A stretch of 64,000 bases of DNA from an uncultured Bacteroidales bacterium (GCA_937914945.1 CALGJF010000056.1:37911-101910), one strand, 5' to 3'. Positions 32,947-43,038 are shown, numbered from the stretch's first letter. A program made the numbers and translations. Notes: a model not told the origin generated them from the letters alone.

Positions 32947-35370
32947 ATGATGAAAAGATTTTTGTTTTTGGTTATGGTTTCCATCTTCTCACTTGCATCG
33001 TTCGCGCAGGTAATATCGGACGACAAAGTTTTGGAAATCATCATAACAGAGAAGGACAAAGGTTCTTCTGAACAGGAAATAGCCAAAACGCTGTTGAAAC
33101 AGGGAGTAACTCCTGAGCAGTTGCAACGTGTGAAGTCCAAGGTTTCGAGCAGCAGGGCTGCAAATGAAAATACTTCGGGTACCGAAAAACCGTTGCGTGA
33201 GCGCGAGAATGCAGCCGAGATTGCCGATGAACCTGCTAAAGCCGAGCCGGCAGCAACCAATGCGGCAGAGAATACCGAGGATATGGTTTTTGGACGTAAC
33301 ATCTTCAATAAGGAGAATCTCACATTTGCCCCCCCTATGAACGTGCCTACCCCGGCCGACTATGTCCTTGGTGCCGGTGATGCCGTGATAATAGATGTGT
33401 GGGGTGCTTCGCAGTTCAATATCAAAGAGACAATATCGCCCGAAGGCAAGGTCTTTTTGGATGGGGTAGGCCCGGTGTCTTTGTCGGGGCTCACCGTGTC
33501 ACAAGCCGAAAGACGCATAAAAGAAGGCTTTGGCGATGTATATAGCGATTCCCAGGTGAGTTTGTCGTTAGGTTCTGTACGCTCCATACAGGTACAGGTG
33601 CTTGGCGAGGTGGCCGTTCCCGGAACATACACCATAAGTGCCTTCTCCACGGCATTCAATGCTTTGTATGCAGCCGGTGGAATAAACGATATGGGTACCT
33701 TGCGCAGCATTAAAGTTTATCGTGCAGGTAAAGAGATATCGGAAATAGATGTTTATGAATATATCCTCAACGGAAAAACCGCAGCTGATGTGCGTTTGCG
33801 CGACAATGATATCATAAGTGTAGGTGCATACAATAACATTGTGAAGATTTCGGGTAAGGTGAAACGTGCCATGAAGTACGAAATGAAGGAGGGCGAAACA
33901 TTGCTTGATGTAATTTCATACGCAGGTGGTTTTGCGGGCGACGCTTATACCGAGAATATCAATGTTACCCGCAAGAGCGGGCGCGAGTACTCCATGCACA
34001 CGGTATCAAAGCCCGAGGCTGCTGCATTTGCCATCAAGGATGGCGATGCCGTTATTGTAGAGGGTATGTTGCCTCGTTTCTCCAATATGATTGAAATCAG
34101 CGGTGCCGTGTTCTATCCCGGTCAGTATGAATTGGGTAACAAAATTTCAACCGTGAGCGAGCTTATAGCTGCCGCAGGCGGTGTGATAGAGGAGGCTTTC
34201 CTCGACCGTGCAGTGTTGCAGCATCGCAATTTTGACAAAACCTTTGAAACGGTCTCTCTGGATTTGAAGGGTATCCTTGATGGAACAGCCGCCGATGTGG
34301 CGCTGAAAAACAACGACCTGCTTTTCATTCCCAATTCGGCCGAGATGCTTGGCGACCAATTTATGACCATAAGCGGTGAGGTAAACCTCCCCGGTAAATA
34401 CAAATTTGCCAAGAATACCACGGTCGAGGACCTTATTTTGCAGGCCGGTGGCCTCACGCGTGCCGCATCGGTAATGAAGGTGGATATTTACAGAAATGTA
34501 TTGAATCCCCAAAATACCGAATTCACAGAGCAGATGTCCAAGGCTTATACGATATCATTGAAGGATGGTCTTGTGGCAGAGGGTGGCGAGAATTTTGTGT
34601 TGGAGCCCTTTGACTATGTGGTGGTGCGCCGCACACCTTCATACTCCGAGATGCAGGAGGTGCGCATCAATGGCTGTGTGAACTACGAGGGCAGTTATGT
34701 TATGCCCAACAAGAACTATCGTTTAAGTAACCTTGTGAGCGATGCCGGCGGTTTTACAAATCTTGCATATATAAAAGGCGCAAGCCTTCAACGTCGCATG
34801 ACTGCCGATGAACGCAAACAGAGGGAGACAACAATGAAAACTGCGCAAATACAGATGCTCGAAGAGAGCTTGCGCGACGAAGATAAAAAGCTTGACATTG
34901 CTCTGCTCGATTCTTTGATGAACCTTAAACTTAATATTGGCGAGGTTTACACCGTAGCAATAGACCTTGAAGAGGCAGTGGAAAATCCCGGCTCTCTCAG
35001 CGATTTGGTGTTGCGCGACGGCGATGTGCTTAATATTCCCCAGCAAGCATATACCATTAGGGTAAGTGGCGAGGTGCGCCACCCCATAACTCTGAGCTAC
35101 GAGAAGAAAAAGAGTGTGAAATACTATATAAAGCATGCCGGCGGATACAGCAACAAGGCAAAAAAGAGTGGCGTATATATTGTTTATATGAACGGCGATG
35201 TTGTAAACGTATCCAAGAGCTCCAAAAAAGTTGTTGAGCCCGGTTGCGAAATTGTAGTGCCCCGCAGCAGTAGCAGCGGTAAATTGTCGCCCACAGAGAT
35301 GGCAACAATAGGTACATCCACGGCTTCTATTGCAACCATGATTGTAGCAATTATAAACTTGCTTAAATAG
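32947..35370 (+). CDS. Polysaccharide export outer-membrane protein with SLBB repeats (Wza-like)
   Basis: An 807-residue exported protein: signal peptide MMKRFLFLVMVSIFSLASFAQ, a helical charged region (about 25-115), the Poly_export domain (LGAGDAVIIDVWGASQFNIKE, about 138-215), and a series of SLBB domains (recurring patterns V.GEV..PG.Y and L..AGG, about 215-760), then a C-terminal hydrophobic segment (ATIGTSTASIATMIVAIINLL). Large multi-SLBB relatives of Wza are typical of Bacteroidota and make the periplasm-to-surface channel. The start may be the first or second Met. It lies 9 bp after the initiating transferase and is followed directly by the first chain-length regulator. Confidence 0.92.
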   Translation: MMKRFLFLVMVSIFSLASFAQVISDDKVLEIIITEKDKGSSEQEIAKTLLKQGVTPEQLQRVKSKVSSSRAANENTSGTEKPLRERENAAEIADEPAKAEPAATNAAENTEDMVFGRNIFNKENLTFAPPMNVPTPADYVLGAGDAVIIDVWGASQFNIKETISPEGKVFLDGVGPVSLSGLTVSQAERRIKEGFGDVYSDSQVSLSLGSVRSIQVQVLGEVAVPGTYTISAFSTAFNALYAAGGINDMGTLRSIKVYRAGKEISEIDVYEYILNGKTAADVRLRDNDIISVGAYNNIVKISGKVKRAMKYEMKEGETLLDVISYAGGFAGDAYTENINVTRKSGREYSMHTVSKPEAAAFAIKDGDAVIVEGMLPRFSNMIEISGAVFYPGQYELGNKISTVSELIAAAGGVIEEAFLDRAVLQHRNFDKTFETVSLDLKGILDGTAADVALKNNDLLFIPNSAEMLGDQFMTISGEVNLPGKYKFAKNTTVEDLILQAGGLTRAASVMKVDIYRNVLNPQNTEFTEQMSKAYTISLKDGLVAEGGENFVLEPFDYVVVRRTPSYSEMQEVRINGCVNYEGSYVMPNKNYRLSNLVSDAGGFTNLAYIKGASLQRRMTADERKQRETTMKTAQIQMLEESLRDEDKKLDIALLDSLMNLKLNIGEVYTVAIDLEEAVENPGSLSDLVLRDGDVLNIPQQAYTIRVSGEVRHPITLSYEKKKSVKYYIKHAGGYSNKAKKSGVYIVYMNGDVVNVSKSSKKVVEPGCEIVVPRSSSSGKLSPTEMATIGTSTASIATMIVAIINLLK

Positions 35371-35375
35371 TGCTT

Positions 35376-36392
35376 ATGGCTATGTCAAGAATTGATGAAC
35401 TGCGCAATGATATAAGCGCAGTGAAACGCTTTTTGCTCCTTTTATGGAGCAAAAAGGCTGTTTATGTGAAATACTCTTTGGTGGCTGCGGTGTTGGCTCT
35501 TGTTGTTGTGTTGAGCGTGCCTGCAAAATATTCTTCGTCGGCCATTCTTGTCCCCGAGAACTATCCCACCGGTGTCAATGCCGGGATTATCAGTTTATCG
35601 GGTATGCTGGGCGTAAATATGAGCCATTTGACAAAAGATGCATATTCTACCGATATGTATCCGATGATTGTTTCCTCCTCGAATTTTCTCACAAAGATGG
35701 GTGGCGTAAATGTAAAAGTGCCCTCGGCAGGTGTTGATACCACATATGCGGCCCACTTAATAAAGAATGGGAAAATTGCTTGGTGGTCTTATCCGGCGCG
35801 CTGGGTAAAAAAAATGTTGTCAAGCGAGCCCTTGGTGATACAAGATAATTCGGCAAATGACATAATACGTAACAATGTGCGTATAGATGTCGATAAAATG
35901 AGAGGGGTAATATTGCTTTCTGTGTATGATTACGAGCCTCTTGTATGTAAACAAATAGCCGATTCTGTTATTCACAACCTGAATCTGTTTGTGCAGGAAT
36001 ACAGAACTAAGAAGGCTGCAACAGATTATAATGCAATGGCTGCACTCGCAGATAGCTTGCGAGCAAACTATTTTGATGTGCAGAGTAATTATAAGGATTA
36101 TGTGGAATCGGCCTCAAAAACACCCGATGCTGTGTTTAAGCAGCAATGTGCCTTCTTGAAGGGCGAGGTGGAACTTGCTTATTCGGCATATATGCAAATG
36201 ATGTCCCAAGCGCAGAGTGCCAAGGTTAAATTATTGGAATCGGCCCCCATTTACAATGTAATAGAGTCTCCGGTCATGCCGCAGTCTCCTTGTGCGCCTC
36301 CCAAGTTTATAATATTTATGCTGTTTGTTGCAATAGCCATAGCTGTTGCAACGGTTAAAATTCTATACACCGAGGTGTTATATAAGCGATGA
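35376..36392 (+). CDS. Chain-length regulator (Wzz-like), first copy
   Basis: A 338-residue polysaccharide co-polymerase with two membrane segments (about 31-50, YSLVAAVLALVVVLSVPAK, and about 310-328) bracketing a periplasmic helical domain, ending with the Pro-rich membrane entry VIESPVMPQSPCAPPKF typical of Wzz. No Walker motifs or Tyr-rich tail, so it is not a Wzc tyrosine kinase. An ATG at 35376 or 35382 is preferred to GTG at 35370. It follows the Wza-like gene directly. A paralogue with the same architecture lies at 41950-43002. Confidence 0.88.
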   Translation: MAMSRIDELRNDISAVKRFLLLLWSKKAVYVKYSLVAAVLALVVVLSVPAKYSSSAILVPENYPTGVNAGIISLSGMLGVNMSHLTKDAYSTDMYPMIVSSSNFLTKMGGVNVKVPSAGVDTTYAAHLIKNGKIAWWSYPARWVKKMLSSEPLVIQDNSANDIIRNNVRIDVDKMRGVILLSVYDYEPLVCKQIADSVIHNLNLFVQEYRTKKAATDYNAMAALADSLRANYFDVQSNYKDYVESASKTPDAVFKQQCAFLKGEVELAYSAYMQMMSQAQSAKVKLLESAPIYNVIESPVMPQSPCAPPKFIIFMLFVAIAIAVATVKILYTEVLYKR

Positions 36393-36396
36393 TTTT

Positions 36397-37560
36397 ATGA
36401 CCTTGAAGCAGTGCGTAGGTAATTGGCTGTTTGTGCTGTTGGCATTTATATTTGTGGCAGACCCTACAAATACGATACTCGGTTTGAAGAGTATCGTATT
36501 CGTTATCTTATTTGCTTATAATGCATTGCTTTATAAAGCCGATGTCCATAAATTCAAATATTTCATCTTGCCTTTAGTGGCTATGATGCTTTCGTTTTTG
36601 TTTGCTGTCATAAGGGGTGAGGTGTATGATACATCGGTTATAGTGGGAGAGTGTACAGCCTTTGCTCCTTTGATGTTGTTGCCGTGGATAGGCAATTATG
36701 ATGTGTTGAGGTTGTCTCGCGCTCCGGTGATTTTTATGGTTGCGTTAGTAGTGCTGCTTTTTTGGATAATTTATTTTGTTCCCTCGTTCGAACATGATTT
36801 ATATGCATTCACAAGCTCCAATGATCATACGATAATGTTGTCCCGAAGGGTGTTTATGGGTATCCCCGTATCTGCAATGTATTGCAAGGCCACGGTTGCT
36901 TTTCTGCCCATTTATGCTATTGTTATATACGAACTATTGAGCATGGAGAAGAATATAGTAGTAAACACCCTGCTTGTGGCCCTGTTTTTGCACTATTTTA
37001 TGATTAGCGGAACACGTAGCTCAATGCTCTTTCCTTTATTGCTGCTGTTTATATTAATATTTCTTTTCAAAAGGAATAATCGATATTTGAGATATGTGAT
37101 ATATACTTTGGTAATTATGGCTGCCATTTTGTTGGTTGTTGTATTTATAATGCTCATATCGGAAAAAGGCGAACACTCCAATATGGTTAAGTATGCGCAT
37201 CTGATGTCGTATGCAGAACATTTTGGAAAGAATCCGTTGTATCTGCTTACAGGCCAGGGGCCGGGTACTGCTTTTTATACCAAAGGGTTCTACGCAATGT
37301 CTATGAATACGGAGTGGAGCTATCTTGAACTGCTTCGTAGATACGGAATGTTCTCATTGCTGATTCTTTATGTATTCATTAAACCGTTAAAGGACCTATT
37401 GTGCATGCCGGCGAATGAAAAGGGTATTGTGGTGCTGCTGGCGTATGCTGTCTATTTGATAATTGCAGGGACAAATCCATTGTTGTTATCCTCAACAGGC
37501 ATGCTTGTGCTGTTAATGGTGTATAGTTTTATTGAAAATTTAAAAAGAGAAAATTGTTAA
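36397..37560 (+). CDS. O-antigen polymerase/ligase-like membrane protein (Wzy), first copy
   Basis: A 387-residue protein with 10-12 hydrophobic segments and one larger periplasmic loop (about 245-300, SEKGEHSNMVKYAHLMSYAEHFGKNPLYLLTGQGPGTAFY), the layout of Wzy polymerases and WaaL-type ligases. The G-x-G-P-G-T and EWSYLELLRRYG elements match the Wzy_C/O-antigen ligase family. It probably joins repeat units in the periplasm. The start at 36397 lies 4 bp after the Wzz-like stop; the longer frame overlaps that gene and is rejected. A second, unrelated-looking polymerase (EpsG-type) is at 46539. Confidence 0.82.
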   Translation: MTLKQCVGNWLFVLLAFIFVADPTNTILGLKSIVFVILFAYNALLYKADVHKFKYFILPLVAMMLSFLFAVIRGEVYDTSVIVGECTAFAPLMLLPWIGNYDVLRLSRAPVIFMVALVVLLFWIIYFVPSFEHDLYAFTSSNDHTIMLSRRVFMGIPVSAMYCKATVAFLPIYAIVIYELLSMEKNIVVNTLLVALFLHYFMISGTRSSMLFPLLLLFILIFLFKRNNRYLRYVIYTLVIMAAILLVVVFIMLISEKGEHSNMVKYAHLMSYAEHFGKNPLYLLTGQGPGTAFYTKGFYAMSMNTEWSYLELLRRYGMFSLLILYVFIKPLKDLLCMPANEKGIVVLLAYAVYLIIAGTNPLLLSSTGMLVLLMVYSFIENLKRENC

Positions 37561-37578
37561 TAAGATAATTTTTGCCGT

Positions 37579-39180
37579 ATGAGGTATAATATAGTAATAG
37601 TTATATGTGCTGTGTTTTCGGCAATCTGTTTGCGCGCATATCCGCAGGATGATGATAATATAAAATATTTTGTCGGGCTGAACTCGATTTTCTCTGCCGG
37701 AGATTATGCTCCATTTTGGCTCACTGCCAATAGGCAAGGAATATCGTCGGTTGATGAGAATTGTGGCTATGCAAGATTAGGTGCATCTGTTTCCAAACCT
37801 TTCAAGAACAGCGATTATAGCTGGGTAGTTGCTGTTGATATGGTTGCCGGTTATAATCAAGAGCGAACGGTGAGAATGCAGCAGGCCTATGTTGATTTGT
37901 CATGGCGTTGGCTTAATCTCTCTCTTGGTAAGAAGGAGAGAGCAGGGGAACTGCAAACGCGCAGTACCATAGCCTCGCTTGCCGCAAACGAGGTAGCCTC
38001 GTTGCTGCCGCAAACGCAAATAAGCAGCTTGCAGGAACTTGGTACCGGCGGGCTTGCGTATAGTGGAAATAGTTCTCCTGTTCCGCAGGCGCGTTTGGAA
38101 ATTCCGTATTATGTGAGTGTACCGCGCACAAACGATTGGTTAAAGGTAAAAGGGCATCTTGCTTACGGCTTTTTCACGGATGGTGGCTTCCAGGAGGATT
38201 TTACTCAAGGAAATCAATATACACGATATGCCAAAAATGTGCTTTATCATAGCAAGGCATTATTCATAAGAGTTGGTAAACCGCAAAAGTTCCCTTTGTC
38301 GTTTGAGGGTGGTTTGGAGATGTTTTCTCAGTTTGGAGGTGATATATATATGCACGGCAAGGGAAAGATTGTTTCAATGCCAAAAGGCCCCATGGAGTAT
38401 CTTAAAGCTTTTGTTCCGTTGAGTGGCGGCGATGACACCCCCGATACGGAGCAAACTAATATATCTGGCAATCAATTAGGTAATTGGCATTTGGCAATAA
38501 CCTTGCATTCAAAGCCGGCAGATGTAACACTTTATGGGCAACACTACTTTGAGGATTTTTCGCAATTATTCTTCTTTGAGTATCAAACCGATAGAACAGG
38601 CGATAGAAATCTGATTTACTACCCTTGGAAAGATATATTGCTTGGCATAAACATAAGGAACAAAAGCGCGATATTGCCTTTTGTTTCAAACGTATGTTAT
38701 GAGTATCTCTCCACATACAATCAGAGTGGTGCGGGGTACAACGACCCGGGGCCTTTTTTCAAAGAACAGATGGATGGGCTCGACAATTACTACAACCATG
38801 GAATATATTCGGGCTGGCATAATTATGGCATGGGCATGGGCAATCCTCTTGTCTTTTCTCCCGTATATAACAAAAACGGCAGTATGTTCTTTGCCGGTAA
38901 TCGTCTTAAAGCTCACAATGTGGGTGTTAATGGGGGTTTTGGCAGTAAAACAATGTTGGTGTATAAATTGCAATATACTTATAGCGAAAATTGGGGAACT
39001 TATATAAATCCCTTTGCGAATAAAAGATATACAACTTCCTTGCTTGCCGATATTTCCTTGCTGTGCGAAAAGGGGGGGTGGGCTGCTGCTGTTTCTTTTG
39101 CATATGATAAGAGTAATTGGCTTGGTGAGAATATGGGTGTGATGCTCTCATTCACAAAGGTTGGGATTTTTAAATTATGA
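37579..39180 (+). CDS. Capsule assembly Wzi family outer-membrane protein
   Basis: A 533-residue exported beta-barrel of the Wzi family: signal peptide about 1-22 (MRYNIVIVICAVFSAICLRAYP), then repeated amphipathic strands with many Tyr/Trp/Gly, including the N-terminal pattern SIFSAGDYAPFWLTANRQG and QQAYVDLSWRWLNLSLGKK seen in Bacteroidota Wzi-like proteins. E. coli Wzi helps attach capsule to the cell surface. Its presence suggests that the polymer may be cell-bound and not only released. The stop overlaps the start of the following small lipoprotein (ATGA). Confidence 0.88.
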   Translation: MRYNIVIVICAVFSAICLRAYPQDDDNIKYFVGLNSIFSAGDYAPFWLTANRQGISSVDENCGYARLGASVSKPFKNSDYSWVVAVDMVAGYNQERTVRMQQAYVDLSWRWLNLSLGKKERAGELQTRSTIASLAANEVASLLPQTQISSLQELGTGGLAYSGNSSPVPQARLEIPYYVSVPRTNDWLKVKGHLAYGFFTDGGFQEDFTQGNQYTRYAKNVLYHSKALFIRVGKPQKFPLSFEGGLEMFSQFGGDIYMHGKGKIVSMPKGPMEYLKAFVPLSGGDDTPDTEQTNISGNQLGNWHLAITLHSKPADVTLYGQHYFEDFSQLFFFEYQTDRTGDRNLIYYPWKDILLGINIRNKSAILPFVSNVCYEYLSTYNQSGAGYNDPGPFFKEQMDGLDNYYNHGIYSGWHNYGMGMGNPLVFSPVYNKNGSMFFAGNRLKAHNVGVNGGFGSKTMLVYKLQYTYSENWGTYINPFANKRYTTSLLADISLLCEKGGWAAAVSFAYDKSNWLGENMGVMLSFTKVGIFKL

Positions 39181-39608
39181 GGTTGCAAATGAGAAAGTTT
39201 ATATATATATTTGTAGCATTTATAGCATGCTTGTTTTCTTGCGATAAAGCATTTGAAAATGGTGAACTCGATGGCATGTGGCGGCTCAAGGAGATTGAAA
39301 TGCATGGTATCTCTGCCAATCCCGGGAATATCTGTTTTTCATTCCAGCGTCATCTTGTGCTGTTGGGCAAATATCAGGAGCAAGGAGCACCCGAATTGTA
39401 TATGGCGGAATTTGAACATAATGATGGCATAATAACAATGAAAAGGTTCTATGCTTATCCGGGTGTTGAAGGGGTGTGCAACAAGGAGGATTTGGAAAAA
39501 TATTATATATTTAACGACGTTGAAGTTTTTGTGGTGGATGTGTTGAGTGAAGATGCACTTGTGATGCATACACACGATGGCCGAGTTTATAGTTTTAGGC
39601 GGTGGTAA
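39177..39608 (+). CDS. Small lipocalin-like lipoprotein in the exopolysaccharide locus
   Basis: A 143-residue lipoprotein with signal segment KFIYIFVAFIACLFSC (lipobox LFSC) and a mature part starting DKAFENGELDGMWRLKEIEM, the G-x-W start typical of lipocalin-like domains (DUF4488/DUF5004-type). The remainder is beta-rich. It may start at 39177 (overlapping the Wzi stop) or at 39189 (MRKFIYI). Lipocalin-like lipoproteins next to Wzi genes are seen in Bacteroidales, without known role; binding of the polymer or a lipid is possible. Confidence 0.75.
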   Translation: MRLQMRKFIYIFVAFIACLFSCDKAFENGELDGMWRLKEIEMHGISANPGNICFSFQRHLVLLGKYQEQGAPELYMAEFEHNDGIITMKRFYAYPGVEGVCNKEDLEKYYIFNDVEVFVVDVLSEDALVMHTHDGRVYSFRRW

Positions 39609-39625
39609 AATAAATAGATGTAGTC

Positions 39626-40339
39626 ATGATTAAGAAAATCTTGCGAAAAATTTTCCCTAATGTCGTTCGTGCACGATATATGGCACCATATCTTGTAAAC
39701 TATAAGAATACCAAGAGGAAGTATTATGCGAAATCGGGGGCCAATACACAGCTTTTCGGTCCTTTGACATTGGAGCCCGAATGTATAGAACTCGATGATT
39801 ATACAAGATTACAACCCGGCGTGCGTGTGATAAATTCGGGTGGGAGGCTTGTTGTCAAGAAATTCTCAGCCATAGGTGCCGGCGTTACCATTATAGCAAG
39901 TGAGCATGTTCCCACAGTGGGGATTCCTCAATTCTTAAGTACACTGCATATAAATGATGTTGCATCCACAGTTGTTGTTGAAGAGGATGCTTGGGTGGGT
40001 GCCGAAAGCATTTTGCTCTCTCATAGCCGCATAGGGCGCGGTGCCGTTGTTGCTGCCGGCAGTGTGGTTACCAAGCCCATACCGCCTTATGCTGTTGTTG
40101 CAGGCTCGCCGGCAAGAATAATAAAAGTTCGCTTCACCAAAGAGCAGATAATGGCCCATGAGGCAATTCTGTATCCACCGGAGGAGCGCATGAAACCCGA
40201 AGATTTGGATACGTTATTCGAAACCACATATAAAGGATTAGGCACTATAGGGGTAAGCGATATCTCGCCCGAGGATTACACAAAATTATGTGAATGTAAA
40301 GATTTAATGGGTATAAAGAACTATGAGAACGGTAAATAG
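39626..40339 (+). CDS. Left-handed beta-helix acyltransferase, first copy
   Basis: A 237-residue hexapeptide-repeat protein of the maltose/galactoside O-acetyltransferase group. Hexapeptide turns run from about residue 45 to 165 (IELDDYTRLQPGVRVIN, IGAGVTIIASEHVP, VVVEEDAWVGAESILLSHSRIGRGAVVAAGSVVTKPIPPYAVVAGSPARII). The VVAGSPA(R/K) end is the family hallmark, and His in SEHVP is the probable catalytic base. Likely O-acetylation of the polymer's sugars or of the nucleotide sugar; the donor is presumably acetyl-CoA. Its 3' end overlaps the first flippase by 17 bp. Confidence 0.9.
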   Translation: MIKKILRKIFPNVVRARYMAPYLVNYKNTKRKYYAKSGANTQLFGPLTLEPECIELDDYTRLQPGVRVINSGGRLVVKKFSAIGAGVTIIASEHVPTVGIPQFLSTLHINDVASTVVVEEDAWVGAESILLSHSRIGRGAVVAAGSVVTKPIPPYAVVAGSPARIIKVRFTKEQIMAHEAILYPPEERMKPEDLDTLFETTYKGLGTIGVSDISPEDYTKLCECKDLMGIKNYENGK

Positions 40340-41897
40340 AGTGGTCCTGAATAGTGTGTCGCTGTATATAAATATGACAGCAACTCTGTTTGTTACTTTG
40401 TTGGGTACACGTTTTGTGTTGCAAGCAATGGGTAACGTGGAGTACGGCGCATACATCTTGGTCGCAAATCTCGTTGCAATGTTCTCTTTCCTTAATGTTG
40501 CGATGTCTGTTTCCACACAACGGTTTATCTCGTATGCAATAGGTGAGAATAATATCGAAAAGATTAAGGAGGTTTTCTATAATAATGTAATCATACATAT
40601 TGTAATTGCCGTGGTGCTGGTAATTCTTATGTTCACTCTTGGGTTGTATATTATAAACAATCTGCTGGATATCCCTGCAAATCTTATGCTGGATGTGAAA
40701 GTAGTTCTTCTCTGCATGATAGCGGGCATGGTGTTTATGGTTCTCTCTGTGCCATATGAAGGCGCTATGAACGCTCACGAGGATATTGTTGTAATTGCCG
40801 GAATAAATATAGTAGAGTCTTTTGTAAAACTGTTTTCTTCTATATGCTTGCTATTCATAAGCGATAATAAGATGATTGTTTATTCGTTTCTGATAATGCT
40901 TTCATCGATGCTCGCGTTTTACCTTAAACGCACATATTCCTCAAAGAAATATGAAGAGACTGTTTTTGTGTGGCATAGAGTGAAGGATTATAAACTCATA
41001 AAGGATATTATAAAGTTTGCAAGTTGGAATATTGTAGGTGCATCATCCTCTCTTGCAAAATATCAAGGCGTGGCCTTCTTGCTCAATCGTTTCTTTGGTC
41101 TTGTTACTAATGCTGCCTATGGCTTGTCGCAGCAGATGAATGGTTTTTTGCTCTTTTTTGCCAACTCGGCAGTGAGGCCCATGCGTCCGCAGATAGTGAA
41201 GAGCGAAGCTGCCGGCATGCATAAGCAGATGGTTGCATTTGCATATACAACCACAAAGTTTACATTCCTTCTTTTGTGCATGTTGGTAATTCCAATATAT
41301 ATTAATCTTCCTTTTGTGCTGGAACTCTGGTTGGTAAATATACCTCAGGATACTATGGTGTTTTGTCGTGGATTCTTGGTTTTAACATTGGTGGGGCAGC
41401 TTTCAATAGGCTATCAATTGGGGCTGGAGAGTTGCGCACGCATAAATAAATTGCAGATAATAGTTGGTTTAATGCATCTCCTTCCATTGATTGCAGGATA
41501 TTTCTTTTACCGGGCAGGATATTCGCCCGTAGCAATAATGTGGTGCTTGCTCGTAGAGGAGATATTTTGCTTTTTTGCAAGAATGATTATTGCCCGCATT
41601 GATGCCGATATGTCTATATCCCAATTTGTAAAAACCTTGTTAATCCCTTGCATATTGTCGGTATCGGCATCCTTGTTTATAACAATATTTATAGCCGAAT
41701 CGCAACTGCTGGTTGAACAGGGCAGGGTTGTTCGTTTTATAACAACATTCTTTGTAAATGCAATATCCATTTCGTTACTTGGCTATCATATCAGCATGAC
41801 TGTAGCCGAGCGTGAAAGTATTAAAGGGGTTATTAAATCGTTTGAAAAGAAAATAAGGCGTTTGGGCTCTTCTAGAAAGGATAAATATAATAATTAA
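40323..41897 (+). CDS. Wzx-like oligosaccharide flippase, first copy
   Basis: A 524-residue membrane protein with 12-14 hydrophobic segments of the MATE/MOP superfamily (polysaccharide biosynthesis protein family). The N-terminus NSVSLYINMTATLFVTLLGTRFVLQAMGNVEYGAY is typical of Bacteroidota Wzx. A Lys/Arg-rich tail (KKIRRLGSSRKDKY) ends the protein. It should flip lipid-linked repeat units across the inner membrane. It is paralogous to the protein at 44986-46524 (shared ALGxxxYGxY start, AHEDI/AHEDM segment and RPQIVKS motif). Confidence 0.9.
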   Translation: MRTVNRVVLNSVSLYINMTATLFVTLLGTRFVLQAMGNVEYGAYILVANLVAMFSFLNVAMSVSTQRFISYAIGENNIEKIKEVFYNNVIIHIVIAVVLVILMFTLGLYIINNLLDIPANLMLDVKVVLLCMIAGMVFMVLSVPYEGAMNAHEDIVVIAGINIVESFVKLFSSICLLFISDNKMIVYSFLIMLSSMLAFYLKRTYSSKKYEETVFVWHRVKDYKLIKDIIKFASWNIVGASSSLAKYQGVAFLLNRFFGLVTNAAYGLSQQMNGFLLFFANSAVRPMRPQIVKSEAAGMHKQMVAFAYTTTKFTFLLLCMLVIPIYINLPFVLELWLVNIPQDTMVFCRGFLVLTLVGQLSIGYQLGLESCARINKLQIIVGLMHLLPLIAGYFFYRAGYSPVAIMWCLLVEEIFCFFARMIIARIDADMSISQFVKTLLIPCILSVSASLFITIFIAESQLLVEQGRVVRFITTFFVNAISISLLGYHISMTVAERESIKGVIKSFEKKIRRLGSSRKDKYNN

Positions 41898-41949
41898 ATA
41901 CAATAAAAGAGAAATATTACGTTAAAGAAATATAAACTATCATTGGATT

Positions 41950-43002
41950 ATGGAGCAGAAACAGGAAGCAATAGATGTGCAGGCGATTATAGATTTGATA
42001 TGGGGTAAGCGTATGTTTATATTCAAGGTGTCGGCAGTGTTCTTTGCTGTAGCCTTGGTGTATGTTTTGAGTGTCCCTCGTACATATACATCACATGTTA
42101 CCTTGGCTCCCGAGCTTACCAATTCTTCATTGGGAAGCAGCATCGGAGCCATAGCCGAAATGGCCGGTTTGGGCTTGGAGAATACATCTGGCGATGCCAT
42201 ATATCCCGAAATATATCCCCAATTTATATCCTCTAATAAATTCTTGGTAAGTTTATTGGATGTTAAGGTATGTTCTCTTGACAAAGAGATTGATACCGAT
42301 TTATATCAATACTATCTAAAGAAACAAAAAAAAGCATGGTGGATATATCCCATTGGTTGGGTGAGGAAATTTGTAAACCTCTTCAAAAACAAAAAGAAAA
42401 CCCAAGGCGGTGGTAGTACAATAGATCCTTTTCATCTTACTAAAGAGCAATTTGGTATATGCGCCCAGGTTAATAAAGCCATAAAGTGTATGGTAGATAA
42501 GAAAACAGGTGTGATATCGTTGAGCTACACTGCGCAGGATCCTTTGATTGCCGCAACCATGGTAGAGGTTGTCAAGGATAAGTTGCAGGAGCACATTGTG
42601 GAATATCGCACTTGCAAGGTGCGTAACGACCTCGTCTATTTCGAAGCGTTGTGCAACGATACCCGTAAAATGTTTATCGAAGCGCAAGAACGATATGCTT
42701 CGTTTGCCGACAAACATAATGGAGCAAAATTACAATCGGTTGCTATTCAAGCCGAGCGTCTTGAAAATGAGGTGCAGCTGGCTCAAATGGCCTATTCGCA
42801 GGCCTCTCAACAAATGCAGTTTACACGCGCCAAGTTGCAGGAGAATACACCCGCCTTTGCAGTGCTTTCATGTGCATCGGTTCCTTTGAAACCATCTGCT
42901 CCGCGCAGAATGTTTATAGTGGTAGCATTTGTTATGATGGGAGCCATCGGTGGTGCTGCATATGTGTACCTGAAAGAACAAATACAAAATAGCAAGAAAT
43001 AA
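41950..43002 (+). CDS. Chain-length regulator (Wzz-like), second copy
   Basis: A 350-residue co-polymerase with membrane segments at about 24-42 (FKVSAVFFAVALVYVLSVP) and 320-340 around a periplasmic helical domain; SVPLKPSAPRRMFI is the Pro-rich membrane re-entry. It resembles the first copy over the whole length (SVPxxYxS, IYPxIxxS, WWxYPxxWVRK), so the two are paralogues. No kinase domain. Together with flippase 2, polymerase 2 and acyltransferase 2 it makes a second assembly set in the same operon. Confidence 0.87.
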   Translation: MEQKQEAIDVQAIIDLIWGKRMFIFKVSAVFFAVALVYVLSVPRTYTSHVTLAPELTNSSLGSSIGAIAEMAGLGLENTSGDAIYPEIYPQFISSNKFLVSLLDVKVCSLDKEIDTDLYQYYLKKQKKAWWIYPIGWVRKFVNLFKNKKKTQGGGSTIDPFHLTKEQFGICAQVNKAIKCMVDKKTGVISLSYTAQDPLIAATMVEVVKDKLQEHIVEYRTCKVRNDLVYFEALCNDTRKMFIEAQERYASFADKHNGAKLQSVAIQAERLENEVQLAQMAYSQASQQMQFTRAKLQENTPAFAVLSCASVPLKPSAPRRMFIVVAFVMMGAIGGAAYVYLKEQIQNSKK

Positions 43003-43038
43003 AACATCCTCCGTGTTGTGTTAAGTAGCATAGTGCAT

